Shown: positions 1 to 5,639 of the stretch, in pieces
Layout: each line of letters begins with the position of its first letter
How positions within the stretch are numbered: the stretch's first letter is position 1
NCBI GenBank assembly: GCA_910588235.1
Contig: CAJUOQ010000061.1
Location: 1-6,725, forward strand
Source of the DNA: an uncultured Atopostipes sp.
Lineage (GTDB): Bacteria > Bacillota > Bacilli > Lactobacillales > Carnobacteriaceae_A
Direction: 5' to 3'
Length of the DNA stretch: 6,725 nucleotides
Notes under the pieces: generated by a model
Database searches by the model: none
Seen by the model: the letters and a program-made list of their open reading frames with translations, nothing else
What the model was told of the DNA's origin: nothing
Translations under genes and position numbers: made by a program

Positions 1-243
1 TTAGTCTGTCTACTATTTTTAATTTTCCTAAATAGACTATTTAAAATCCGAAATTATTCATTCAGTTTAACAATTCTGATCTTTTTTATTTAATTTTCTT
101 CAAATATTTTTACAGCTTATTTTTTATCATTGTTTTTCATAGAACTTTTGGAGGTACCCCATTTTCCTTATTTTACCATATTTATCTAGTCTTCCTCTAT
201 GAATACTATTTTTTATTCGACTAAATCCCTGCTGTTCTTTTTC
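1..243. other. AT-rich intergenic stretch, no gene seen
   Basis: This T-rich stretch (on the + strand) shows no convincing gene on either strand. Positions 13-18 (CTATTT) and 30-35 (AAATAG) could form a weak AT-rich hairpin, but it lacks a GC core and I do not call it a terminator. A GGAGG at about 151-155 has no start codon at a useful distance. A 44-codon open frame on the minus strand (127-258) has no start codon. The gene upstream of the window is not visible. Confidence 0.6.
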
Positions 244-272
244 TTGACTATCTTTTTCCTATTTTCTATAAT
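244..272 (+). promoter_or_regulatory. Sigma-A promoter of the Y-family polymerase cassette
   Basis: The -35 box TTGACT (244-249, 5 of 6 consensus) is followed by a 17-nt spacer and a perfect -10 TATAAT (267-272). Transcription should start near 279, about 40 nt before the polymerase ATG at 318. The strength of the match implies that a repressor is needed to keep the promoter quiet, which fits the LexA-like box just downstream. Confidence 0.85.
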
Positions 273-278
273 AATATA

Positions 279-292
279 CAAACACACGTTCC
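279..292. promoter_or_regulatory. LexA (DinR) operator, SOS box
   Basis: CAAACACACGTTCC matches the Gram-positive DinR/LexA consensus CGAACRNRYGTTYC at 13 of 14 positions; only the second base differs (A for G). It lies at the expected transcription start of the promoter at 244-272, where bound LexA would block initiation. I infer induction by DNA damage after RecA-stimulated LexA cleavage, the usual control for Y-family polymerases in Firmicutes. Confidence 0.8.
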
Positions 293-317
293 CTTTAAAA
301 CGAATAGGAGCACTGAG

Positions 318-1649
318 ATGACTAAAAATGAAACCTTTATTTTACAGATGGATTATTCAAATGAACCCCGGCGGGACATTTTATGTATTGACATTAAGTC
401 CTTCTTTGCCAGTGTTGAAGCTGTCGAGAGACAACAGCATCCACTCCAAGCAAAGATTGTGGTGGTCAGTAAACCCGATAATAACGGCGGGTTAGTTTTA
501 GCAGCTTCTCCTCGTGTGAAAGAACAATATAATATTCGAACAGGAACGCGCATTTATGAAATTCCCAGACAGGCTGATATTGAAATTGTGGAACCACGGA
601 TGGCTTTATATTTAGAAAAGAATTTAGCGATTGTGGAGATTTTCAAACGCTATGTGCCTCATTCTGACTTACATATTTATAGCATTGATGAATCTTTTCT
701 AGATGTCACAAAGTCTCAAGAACTTTTTGGGTCTGTCTGGGAAATAGCGACCAACATCCAACAAGCTATTTGGAAAGAATTAAACTTAGTTGCGACGATT
801 GGGATTGGCGACAATCCTCTTCTGGCAAAACTAGCTTTAGATCATCAAGCAAAAACGGATGAACACAATCAATATCAAGCTTATTGGAGTTATGAAAGAG
901 TCCCTGACACCATTTGGCAGATCAAAAAATTATCCAGCTTTTGGGGGATTGGCGCTCGTACGGAAGAAAAATTAAATCATCTAGGTATTTATAACTTATT
1001 TGATTTGGCCCAATATGATTTACAGAAAATTAAAACGAAATTTAATGGGTTGGGTGAACAATTGTTCTTTCATGCTCATGGGATTGACCGGACGCTGTTA
1101 TCTGATCAGTTTGTGGCCAAAGCAAATACTTTTTCAAAAAATCAAATTTTAAACCACGATTATAAAAATCCCGAAGATATCAAAGTTGTTATCCGAGAAA
1201 TGACGGAAGAAAACGCCCAACGCCTCCGCAAACATTCGCTCACAACAAGTGCAGTAAAACTAACAATCGGCTACTCAAAACATATTGTTCAGTCTGGTTT
1301 CAGCCATCAAATGGCTATTTCAGCGACAAGTTCCTCGAAAAAACTTGTCGACTATATGCTCCACTTATTCAGAAACTATTATGAGCCTTATCCAGTGCGA
1401 GTCATCAATATTTCCTTTAATAAAATTGTTCCTAAACAAGGGACTCAACTTGATTTGTTTGAACCTTTAGAAGCGGCGCTAAAAGATGAAAAATTAGAAG
1501 AAACAGTGGATTTCATTCGTAAAAAGCATGGTTATACTTCTCTGTTACATGCGAGTAGCTTATTGCCTAATAGTATGGCGCTCCAGCGAAGTAAATTATT
1601 AGGTGGTCACCAAGCCAATAGCGATAAAAAGGAAGGAGGAAGAGGATGA
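318..1649 (+). CDS. Y-family translesion DNA polymerase (UmuC/UvrX/YqjW type)
   Basis: This is an error-prone DNA polymerase that inserts nucleotides opposite damaged template bases. The palm begins with CIDIKSFFASVE (residues 23-34), where D25 is the first metal-binding aspartate. YSIDESFLDVT (121-131) carries the catalytic D124-E125 pair. A helix-hairpin-helix segment, SSFWGIGARTEEKL, lies at about 206-219. The little-finger domain follows. QLDLF at 377-381 is a consensus beta-clamp binding motif. The C-terminal tail (about 403-433, containing GYTSLL and LLGGH) is typical of the Firmicute UmuC/UvrX branch and rarer in plain DinB, so the 443-aa protein looks complete. The start at 318 has TAGGAG 7 nt upstream; the internal ATG at 348 lacks a ribosome site. 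It is the first gene of an SOS-controlled pair and its stop overlaps the next start. I do not assign a gene symbol because several paralogous names are in use. Confidence 0.93.
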   Translation: MTKNETFILQMDYSNEPRRDILCIDIKSFFASVEAVERQQHPLQAKIVVVSKPDNNGGLVLAASPRVKEQYNIRTGTRIYEIPRQADIEIVEPRMALYLEKNLAIVEIFKRYVPHSDLHIYSIDESFLDVTKSQELFGSVWEIATNIQQAIWKELNLVATIGIGDNPLLAKLALDHQAKTDEHNQYQAYWSYERVPDTIWQIKKLSSFWGIGARTEEKLNHLGIYNLFDLAQYDLQKIKTKFNGLGEQLFFHAHGIDRTLLSDQFVAKANTFSKNQILNHDYKNPEDIKVVIREMTEENAQRLRKHSLTTSAVKLTIGYSKHIVQSGFSHQMAISATSSSKKLVDYMLHLFRNYYEPYPVRVINISFNKIVPKQGTQLDLFEPLEAALKDEKLEETVDFIRKKHGYTSLLHASSLLPNSMALQRSKLLGGHQANSDKKEGGRG

Positions 1650-2041
1650 AAAGGAAAATCATTCATCGAACACCCGATCAACTCGGTTATAAAGATCGTG
1701 GAAAAATGAAATGGATGGGGTTAATGCTCTCTGATCATACAGAAGCCCTTACCCAAATGGCTCAACAGGAAGAGAAAATAGAAGTTCAAGCAAAACCTCA
1801 ACAAACCTTAACTGAAAGAAGTGCGTATTTAAGCCAAGCTTACCTCGCTAAAAAACCGGTAGCGATTCAAGCGAACATTTTACAAAACGGCTCATATTTT
1901 AAAGATGTGCATTGTATGGTGGTTGGTTTTTTTGAAGAGACTATATTTTTGAAGTTGAAGAATGGACACATGGTTGAAGCTGCTTTGGCAGAAATTCGAA
2001 ATATCGAATTTATCGATCCGCATCTTTGGTTTGAGAAATAA
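1646..2041 (+). CDS. YolD-like protein, partner of the Y-family polymerase
   Basis: This 131-aa protein belongs to the YolD-like family, found next to UvrX/YqjW-type polymerases in Bacillus and related bacteria. The family signature is near the N-terminus: DRGKMKWMGLMLSDH at residues 17-31. A charged, glutamine-rich linker follows (about 38-60). The C-terminal half (about 70-131) looks like a small beta-barrel, with alternating hydrophobic strands such as VVGFFEETIFLKL. The ATG overlaps the polymerase stop as ATGA and has a perfect AAGGAGG (1633-1639) 6 nt upstream, so the pair should be translationally coupled. The family has been likened to UmuD-type accessory factors by gene position, but I see no LexA/UmuD protease motif here. 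An accessory or regulatory role in translesion synthesis is therefore inferred from context. Confidence 0.88.
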   Translation: MKRKIIHRTPDQLGYKDRGKMKWMGLMLSDHTEALTQMAQQEEKIEVQAKPQQTLTERSAYLSQAYLAKKPVAIQANILQNGSYFKDVHCMVVGFFEETIFLKLKNGHMVEAALAEIRNIEFIDPHLWFEK

Positions 2042-2043
2042 AA

Positions 2044-2116
2044 AAACTCCCTTTGCGAGTTCGTTCACCTGACATACCTTTTGATATGCAAACGACTCTT
2101 GGTTAAAAGGGAGTTT
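2044..2116. terminator. Compound hairpin between convergent genes, terminator mainly for nagE
   Basis: An 11-bp perfect stem, AAACTCCCTTT (2044-2054) with AAAGGGAGTTT (2106-2116), encloses a second stem, GAGT-T-CGTT (2057-2065) with AACGACTC (2091-2098), that has one bulged T. A possible third stem is CATA (2073-2076) with TATG (2085-2088). On the minus strand the hairpin runs into a T-rich tract (7 T, then ATTTC), as expected for terminating nagE. On the plus strand only TTTCAT follows, so termination of the polymerase cassette would be weaker. It starts 2 nt after the YolD stop codon. At 73 nt it is much longer than an ordinary intrinsic terminator. Confidence 0.75.
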
Positions 2117-2139
2117 CATACACTCAGTTATTTAATGCA

Positions 2140-3624
2140 TTAAGCATTTTTCATTCTCATTTTTTCAATTTCATCGGCAACAAATTGGACTTCCGTTCCG
2201 ATGATGACTTGAATATGATTAGACCCTGTAATGTTTGTTCCAGGGACATTGGCTTGTTTAATTCGAGCTTCGTCGACTTTATCGATATCATTCACATCGA
2301 CACGTAAACGAGTGGCACAATAGTTTAGCGTATCTAAGTTTTCAGGTCCACCTAGTCCTTCTAGTATAATTTGTGCTTGCTTTTGGACTTGTGAGCCCTC
2401 ATTACGTCTAGTGTCGCTAGCGGTGGCTGTCTCGTCCGTCGAATCTTCAATTTCTCCTTCAGCAGGTCCTACTTCTACTCCACGACCTGGTGTTTGGATA
2501 TCAAATTGAACAATCGCCCAACGGAAACCAAAGTAGTAAATGGCGGCCATAATAATTCCTTGAATTAACAACATATAAGGCATATTCGCAAGGGGTAAGT
2601 TAAAGGATAAAATATAGTCAATCAATCCGGCACTAAACCCAAACCCTGCGGTCCAATTGAAGAAAGCTGCAACAAATAAAGAAACACCAGTAAAGAGTGC
2701 ATGTAATAAATAAAGTTGGGGCGCGATAAACATAAAAGCAAACTCTAAGGGTTCAGTGACTCCTGTTAAGAAAGAAGCGAACCCAGCAGCCAACATTAAG
2801 GAAGCTGTTTCAGCTTTTTTGTCTTCATCCGCTAATTGGTACATCGCAAAACCAGCAGCCGGTAAACCAAACATCATTACAGGGAAGAAACCAGCCTGGT
2901 ACATTCCTGTAACTCCGATTTCTCCAGTTCCTGCCCAAAAGTTTCCGATATCGTTAATTCCCGCCACATCGAACCAAAACACAGAGTTGAGGGCGTGGTG
3001 TAAACCAACCGGAATAAGTAGACGGTTAAAGAAGCCATAGAGTCCAGCCCCTAATGCACCCAAACTACTAATCGCTGTACCAAAGGCAACCAAGGCATTA
3101 TAAACCGGTGGCCAAATAAACATTAAAACAATAGATAGAACTAACATCAACATAGCCGTTAAAATGGGTGGTAAACGACGTCCACTAAAAAACGCTAATG
3201 CTTGGGGTAAACGAGTCTGACTGAATCTATTATAAATGCCCGCTGCAAGTGCTCCGACTAAAATTCCAATAAATTGATTCTCAATATTTCCAAAAGCAGC
3301 ATCTACCGCTTCAACATCAATTCCTTGCAACATTGCTACAGAGTCTGGATTTAACAAGTTCGTTACCACTAAATAACCGACCAAACCACTCAATGCGGAG
3401 GCCCCATTATTGTCTTTCGACATTCCTAAGGCGACTCCTACTGCGAATAGAATCGGCATATAGTCAATCAGCGAACCACCTGCTCCAGTTAAGAAGGCAG
3501 AAACTGTCCCAGCACCAGCGGCCGTTTCAATCCAATAACCAATCCCTAATAAAATCGCTGCTGCTGGCAAAACTGCTACCGGAAGCATCAATGAACGTCC
3601 AATTCTTTGTAAATATGATTTCAT
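2140..3624 (-). CDS. nagE: N-acetylglucosamine-specific PTS transporter, EIICB
   Basis: This membrane permease takes up N-acetylglucosamine and phosphorylates it to GlcNAc-6-phosphate, with phosphate from PEP passed through EI, HPr and an EIIA protein. The EIIC domain (about 1-375) opens with SLMLPVAVLPAAA (11-23) and has about ten hydrophobic segments. It carries GLHHALNSVFWFDVAGIND (207-225), a segment typical of GlcNAc permeases, and GVTEPLEFAF (288-297) with the conserved sugar-site glutamate E291. An acidic linker spans about 383-412. The EIIB domain (about 413-494) has NYCATRLR, with phosphorylated cysteine C436. No EIIA domain is fused, so a separate glucose-type EIIA must supply phosphate; E. 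coli NagE carries its own. AGGAGGA (3631-3637) precedes the ATG by 6 nt. It has its own promoter and cre site and ends at the compound hairpin. A glucose permease is the main alternative, but the EIIC signature favours GlcNAc. Confidence 0.92.
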   Translation of the reverse strand: MKSYLQRIGRSLMLPVAVLPAAAILLGIGYWIETAAGAGTVSAFLTGAGGSLIDYMPILFAVGVALGMSKDNNGASALSGLVGYLVVTNLLNPDSVAMLQGIDVEAVDAAFGNIENQFIGILVGALAAGIYNRFSQTRLPQALAFFSGRRLPPILTAMLMLVLSIVLMFIWPPVYNALVAFGTAISSLGALGAGLYGFFNRLLIPVGLHHALNSVFWFDVAGINDIGNFWAGTGEIGVTGMYQAGFFPVMMFGLPAAGFAMYQLADEDKKAETASLMLAAGFASFLTGVTEPLEFAFMFIAPQLYLLHALFTGVSLFVAAFFNWTAGFGFSAGLIDYILSFNLPLANMPYMLLIQGIIMAAIYYFGFRWAIVQFDIQTPGRGVEVGPAEGEIEDSTDETATASDTRRNEGSQVQKQAQIILEGLGGPENLDTLNYCATRLRVDVNDIDKVDEARIKQANVPGTNITGSNHIQVIIGTEVQFVADEIEKMRMKNA

Positions 3625-3725
3625 TGTCTTTCCTCCTGTATATCAAAATATAAAACGAAATTAGTGCATATAAAAATGACGACTATCCTCCCTTAACGCT
3701 TTATTTTAAAGAATTTACCGGTATT

Positions 3726-3739
3726 TGAAATCGGTTTCA
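3726..3739. promoter_or_regulatory. CcpA catabolite-responsive element (cre) in the nagE leader
   Basis: TGAAATCGGTTTCA is a perfect match to the cre consensus TGWAANCGNTNWCA in both orientations. It lies at about +11 to +24 relative to the start predicted for the nagE promoter. CcpA bound there would repress by blocking initiation or as a roadblock. I infer glucose repression of GlcNAc uptake. Confidence 0.85.
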
Positions 3740-3755
3740 CTCTCTATTCGTCAAT

Positions 3756-3784
3756 ATTATACCACTTTCGTATATACAGATCAA
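3756..3784 (-). promoter_or_regulatory. Sigma-A promoter of nagE with extended -10
   Basis: Read on the minus strand, TTGATC (3779-3784) is followed by a 17-nt spacer and a perfect TATAAT (3756-3761), preceded by TGG to give the extended form TGnTATAAT. The start site would be near 3749, leaving a leader of about 125 nt before the nagE ATG at 3624. The AT-rich DNA just upstream (3797-3814) could also serve as an UP element. The promoter lies in the gap after cobB, so nagE can be transcribed independently of it. Confidence 0.88.
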
Positions 3785-3796
3785 AAGGATCCGATT

Positions 3797-3814
3797 AAAT
3801 ATTGTAAAATATTT
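3797..3814 (-). repeat. AT-only inverted repeat after cobB
   Basis: AAATATT (3797-3803) and AATATTT (3808-3814) form a perfect 7-bp stem around a 4-nt loop, 12 nt beyond the cobB stop. The stem contains no G-C pair and has no T-run after it on the minus strand, so it is unlikely to stop transcription well. It may simply be AT-rich DNA upstream of the nagE promoter. Confidence 0.35.
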
Positions 3815-3825
3815 CATAAATGAGT

Positions 3826-4548
3826 CTATATTTTTGAAAAAACATTTGAAATAGAATCCTCAAACACTAAAGCATCATCCGGAATGCGAATCGGTGATTT
3901 ATTAATCGCTACTAAATGATCCCCGTTAAAGTAATGAATAAGTCCAGCCGCTGGATAGACCACCAAAGAAGTCCCGGCAATCATCAACATATCCGCCTCA
4001 GAAATATCTTGGACAGCTGCTTGGATCACGCTTTGGTCTAACCCTTCTTCATACAACACAATATCCGGTCGCACAATCGCACCATCATTTGGACAACGAG
4101 GAATCCCCTCTTCGTCTAGTTCTAATTCGGAGATCTCATAGCGATTTCCGCATTGGGTACAATAATTTCTCAAAGTTGAGCCGTGTAACTCATGGACCGT
4201 CGTACTGCCTGCTTTTTGATGGAGACCATCAATATTCTGTGTCACAATACTGACGTCTTTCCCTTCATCTTCTAAATCTTTTAAAAATATATGGGCTTCG
4301 TTCGGCTCAGCCTCTTCAAAAACTAAATTTTCAAAATAATATTTAAAAAATTCTTTAGGATAACGTTTATAGAAAGTATGAGAAATCATTTCTTCCGCTG
4401 AGACTTGTGTGCCGCTATCTTGCATATATAAACCTTCTGAAGAACGAAAATCTGGAATTCCACTCTCTGTCGAAACACCCGCTCCTCCAAAAAAGACAAT
4501 TTTTTGACTATTAACTAATTGTTCTTTTAATTGATCAATTTTATCCAC
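3826..4548 (-). CDS. cobB: NAD-dependent protein deacylase, sirtuin (Sir2/CobB family)
   Basis: Sirtuins remove acetyl or other acyl groups from lysines in cytoplasmic proteins, using NAD and giving nicotinamide and O-acyl-ADP-ribose. The NAD site is visible as GGAGVSTESGIPDFRS (21-36), TQNIDGLH (103-110) and GTSLVVYPA (192-200). H122 in ELHGS is the catalytic histidine. The zinc-module region has C130 and C133 (CTQC) and C152, but the fourth position is D155 (CPND instead of CxxC); no other cysteine exists in the 240 aa, a normal bacterial length. The start is GTG with GAGGAGG 7 nt upstream. nagE follows on the same strand without a strong terminator, and an SDR gene diverges upstream. Targets are unknown. 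Acetyl-CoA synthetase is the classic one, but no such gene is in the window. Confidence 0.92.
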   Translation of the reverse strand: MDKIDQLKEQLVNSQKIVFFGGAGVSTESGIPDFRSSEGLYMQDSGTQVSAEEMISHTFYKRYPKEFFKYYFENLVFEEAEPNEAHIFLKDLEDEGKDVSIVTQNIDGLHQKAGSTTVHELHGSTLRNYCTQCGNRYEISELELDEEGIPRCPNDGAIVRPDIVLYEEGLDQSVIQAAVQDISEADMLMIAGTSLVVYPAAGLIHYFNGDHLVAINKSPIRIPDDALVFEDSISNVFSKI

Positions 4549-4555
4549 TATAAAT

Positions 4556-4562
4556 CCTCCTC
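4556..4562 (-). promoter_or_regulatory. Ribosome binding site fixing the GTG start of cobB
   Basis: GAGGAGG on the minus strand lies 7 nt before the GTG at 4546-4548. No upstream in-frame ATG has a comparable site, so the GTG is the start. Confidence 0.85.
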
Positions 4563-4639
4563 AATATTCTCGCTTTGCTTACAACTCCATCGTAACAAAT
4601 ATAGCGCAGGATTTCATGTTTAGGCCGATGAAGCGTTCG

Positions 4640-4648
4640 ATTTTAGCA
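4640..4648 (-). promoter_or_regulatory. Candidate extended -10 promoter of cobB
   Basis: On the minus strand TGCTAAAAT gives an extended -10 (TGn plus TAAAAT, 5 of 6). No good -35 box lies 16-18 nt upstream. The start would be near 4633, giving a leader of about 85 nt. The same 9-mer occurs upstream of the PFK gene. I found no comparably good promoter for the divergent SDR gene in this 181-bp region. Confidence 0.35.
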
Positions 4649-4712
4649 AGTACGAGGCAAAATAGTTTATGGTTTAACCGACTATTGGTAAAGTTTAAGT
4701 GCTTAGAAAAAG

Positions 4713-4721
4713 AAAAGGAGG
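4713..4721 (+). promoter_or_regulatory. Ribosome binding site fixing the SDR start
   Basis: AAAAGGAGG lies 8 nt before the ATG at 4730. The open frame extends in frame back to an ATG at 4616, but that codon has no ribosome site and the extra 38 residues have no SDR character. The start at 4730 is therefore chosen. Confidence 0.9.
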
Positions 4722-4729
4722 AAAGAAAC

Positions 4730-5590
4730 ATGCAGGCTGAAACAATCTTAATTACTGGAGCTGGATCCGGTTTAGGGAAGTTAACGGCTCTAACTTTGGG
4801 TAGACTCGGAAAGAAAGTTATAGCAACTACAGAAACAGAACTACAGGCGACTACATTGAAAAATGATGCGGATGCGTTAAACATTCCGTTATTCGTTGAG
4901 AAGATTGACATTACAGATCCCATAGATCGAGAAAAAGCTTGGGAATGGGAGATCGATATTCTCGTCAATAACGCAGCGGTCAAAGAAGGTGGCTCCTTGG
5001 TGGATATTCCTGAAGAAAACTTCAGAAGACAATATGAAGTGAATGTTTTTGGTACCTTATTATTCACGCAAGGATTCGCACGGAAAATGATTCGAAAAAG
5101 AAAAGGACGCATCATTTTCGTCTCTTCTATTTCAGGTTTAATGGTAAATCCTTTTTCAGGTCCTTACGCTTCTTCAAAATTTGCAATTGAAGGGCTAGCG
5201 AGCACGATGAGCCAAGAACTAAAGGAGTTTAATGTGGAAGTCGCTACGATTAATCTCGGTCCTTATTTAACTGGCTTTAATGATCGGGAATTCAATACTT
5301 GGAAAACGTGGCGAGATGACCCGGCCGAACGAATCTTTAACTATGAAAAACTCGCCTTTCCTTTTAAACAGATGGATCCTGCCAAAGCGGTAGCGCCAAT
5401 GATTAAAACGATTTTAGGCACAACCAAAATGTATCGAAATATCATCCCTAAATTAATGTTCCCTCTTGTAGAAGCAGTCAACAAGTTCCAATGGATGAAG
5501 CGTACAACTTGTCGCCTCGGTAAGCGCCATTTGATGGTCCAACAAGCTTATAAAATGAAACCTGGAAGTGATGGGAAATATATGATCTAA
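4730..5590 (+). CDS. Short-chain dehydrogenase/reductase (SDR), substrate unknown
   Basis: This 286-aa cytoplasmic oxidoreductase of the classical SDR superfamily uses NAD(P)(H) to interconvert alcohol and carbonyl groups. The Rossmann glycine motif TGAGSGLG is at 9-16. NNAA (80-83) takes the place of the usual NNAG. The catalytic set is N105 region (VNVFG), S133 (VSSISG) and Y146-x3-K150 (YASSK), with the standard 13-residue Ser-Tyr spacing. NLGPYLTGF (175-183) stands where the common PG motif lies. After beta-2 (VIATTETE, 30-37) the residue aligning with the NADP-binding arginine of ATAR-type SDRs is E35, which hints at NAD preference; this is inference. The C-terminal part (about 185-286) is longer than in a minimal 250-aa SDR and I recognise no substrate signature in it. 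It is a single-gene unit, divergent from cobB, ending at a strong hairpin terminator. Confidence 0.9.
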   Translation: MQAETILITGAGSGLGKLTALTLGRLGKKVIATTETELQATTLKNDADALNIPLFVEKIDITDPIDREKAWEWEIDILVNNAAVKEGGSLVDIPEENFRRQYEVNVFGTLLFTQGFARKMIRKRKGRIIFVSSISGLMVNPFSGPYASSKFAIEGLASTMSQELKEFNVEVATINLGPYLTGFNDREFNTWKTWRDDPAERIFNYEKLAFPFKQMDPAKAVAPMIKTILGTTKMYRNIIPKLMFPLVEAVNKFQWMKRTTCRLGKRHLMVQQAYKMKPGSDGKYMI

Positions 5591-5596
5591 ATAGAC

Positions 5597-5630
5597 AAAC
5601 CCCGCAGCTCTTATTATCTGTGGGGTTTTG
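5597..5630. terminator. Intrinsic terminator shared by the SDR and PFK genes
   Basis: AAACCCCGCAG (5597-5607) pairs with CTGTGGGGTTT (5618-5628) through 11 pairs, one of them G-U, around a 10-nt loop; TTTTG and further T-rich sequence follow. It starts 7 nt after the SDR stop. In the minus direction one pair becomes an A-C mismatch, but the run GGGGTTTG then CTATTT should still allow termination of the PFK gene, whose stop is 10 nt away. Confidence 0.9.
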
Positions 5631-5639
5631 TATGTTCAG

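Noticed and set aside
127..258. Minus-strand open frame of 44 codons rich in K, E, R and Q upstream of the polymerase gene
   Set aside because: It has no usable start codon except a methionine near its end, is bounded by stops, and lies in purine-rich DNA where chance open frames are expected. It could be a gene remnant, but nothing recognisable supports that.
3660..3700. Leader peptide in the nagE 5' region starting after the AGGGAGG at about 3688-3694
   Set aside because: The first ATG is too far away and encodes only Met-His before a stop.
3755..3770. Possible NagR half-operator (TGGTATA) over the nagE -10 box
   Set aside because: Only one half resembles the GlcNAc-repressor site, and the bases are fully explained by the extended -10 promoter. 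The other half does not match.
4616..4729. N-terminal extension of the SDR from the ATG at 4616
   Set aside because: There is no ribosome site before 4616, the extra residues are not SDR-like, and a strong AAAAGGAGG precedes the ATG at 4730, which leads directly into the Rossmann motif.
4563..4729. Riboswitch or T-box leader in the cobB/SDR divergent region
   Set aside because: Only short, scattered complementarities (for example CATCG with CGATG) were found, with no specifier or aptamer motif and no terminator hairpin.
4579..5115. 178-codon minus-strand open frame opposite the SDR gene
   Set aside because: It is the antisense shadow of the SDR coding sequence, with low-complexity serine/phenylalanine content and no recognisable domain or ribosome site.
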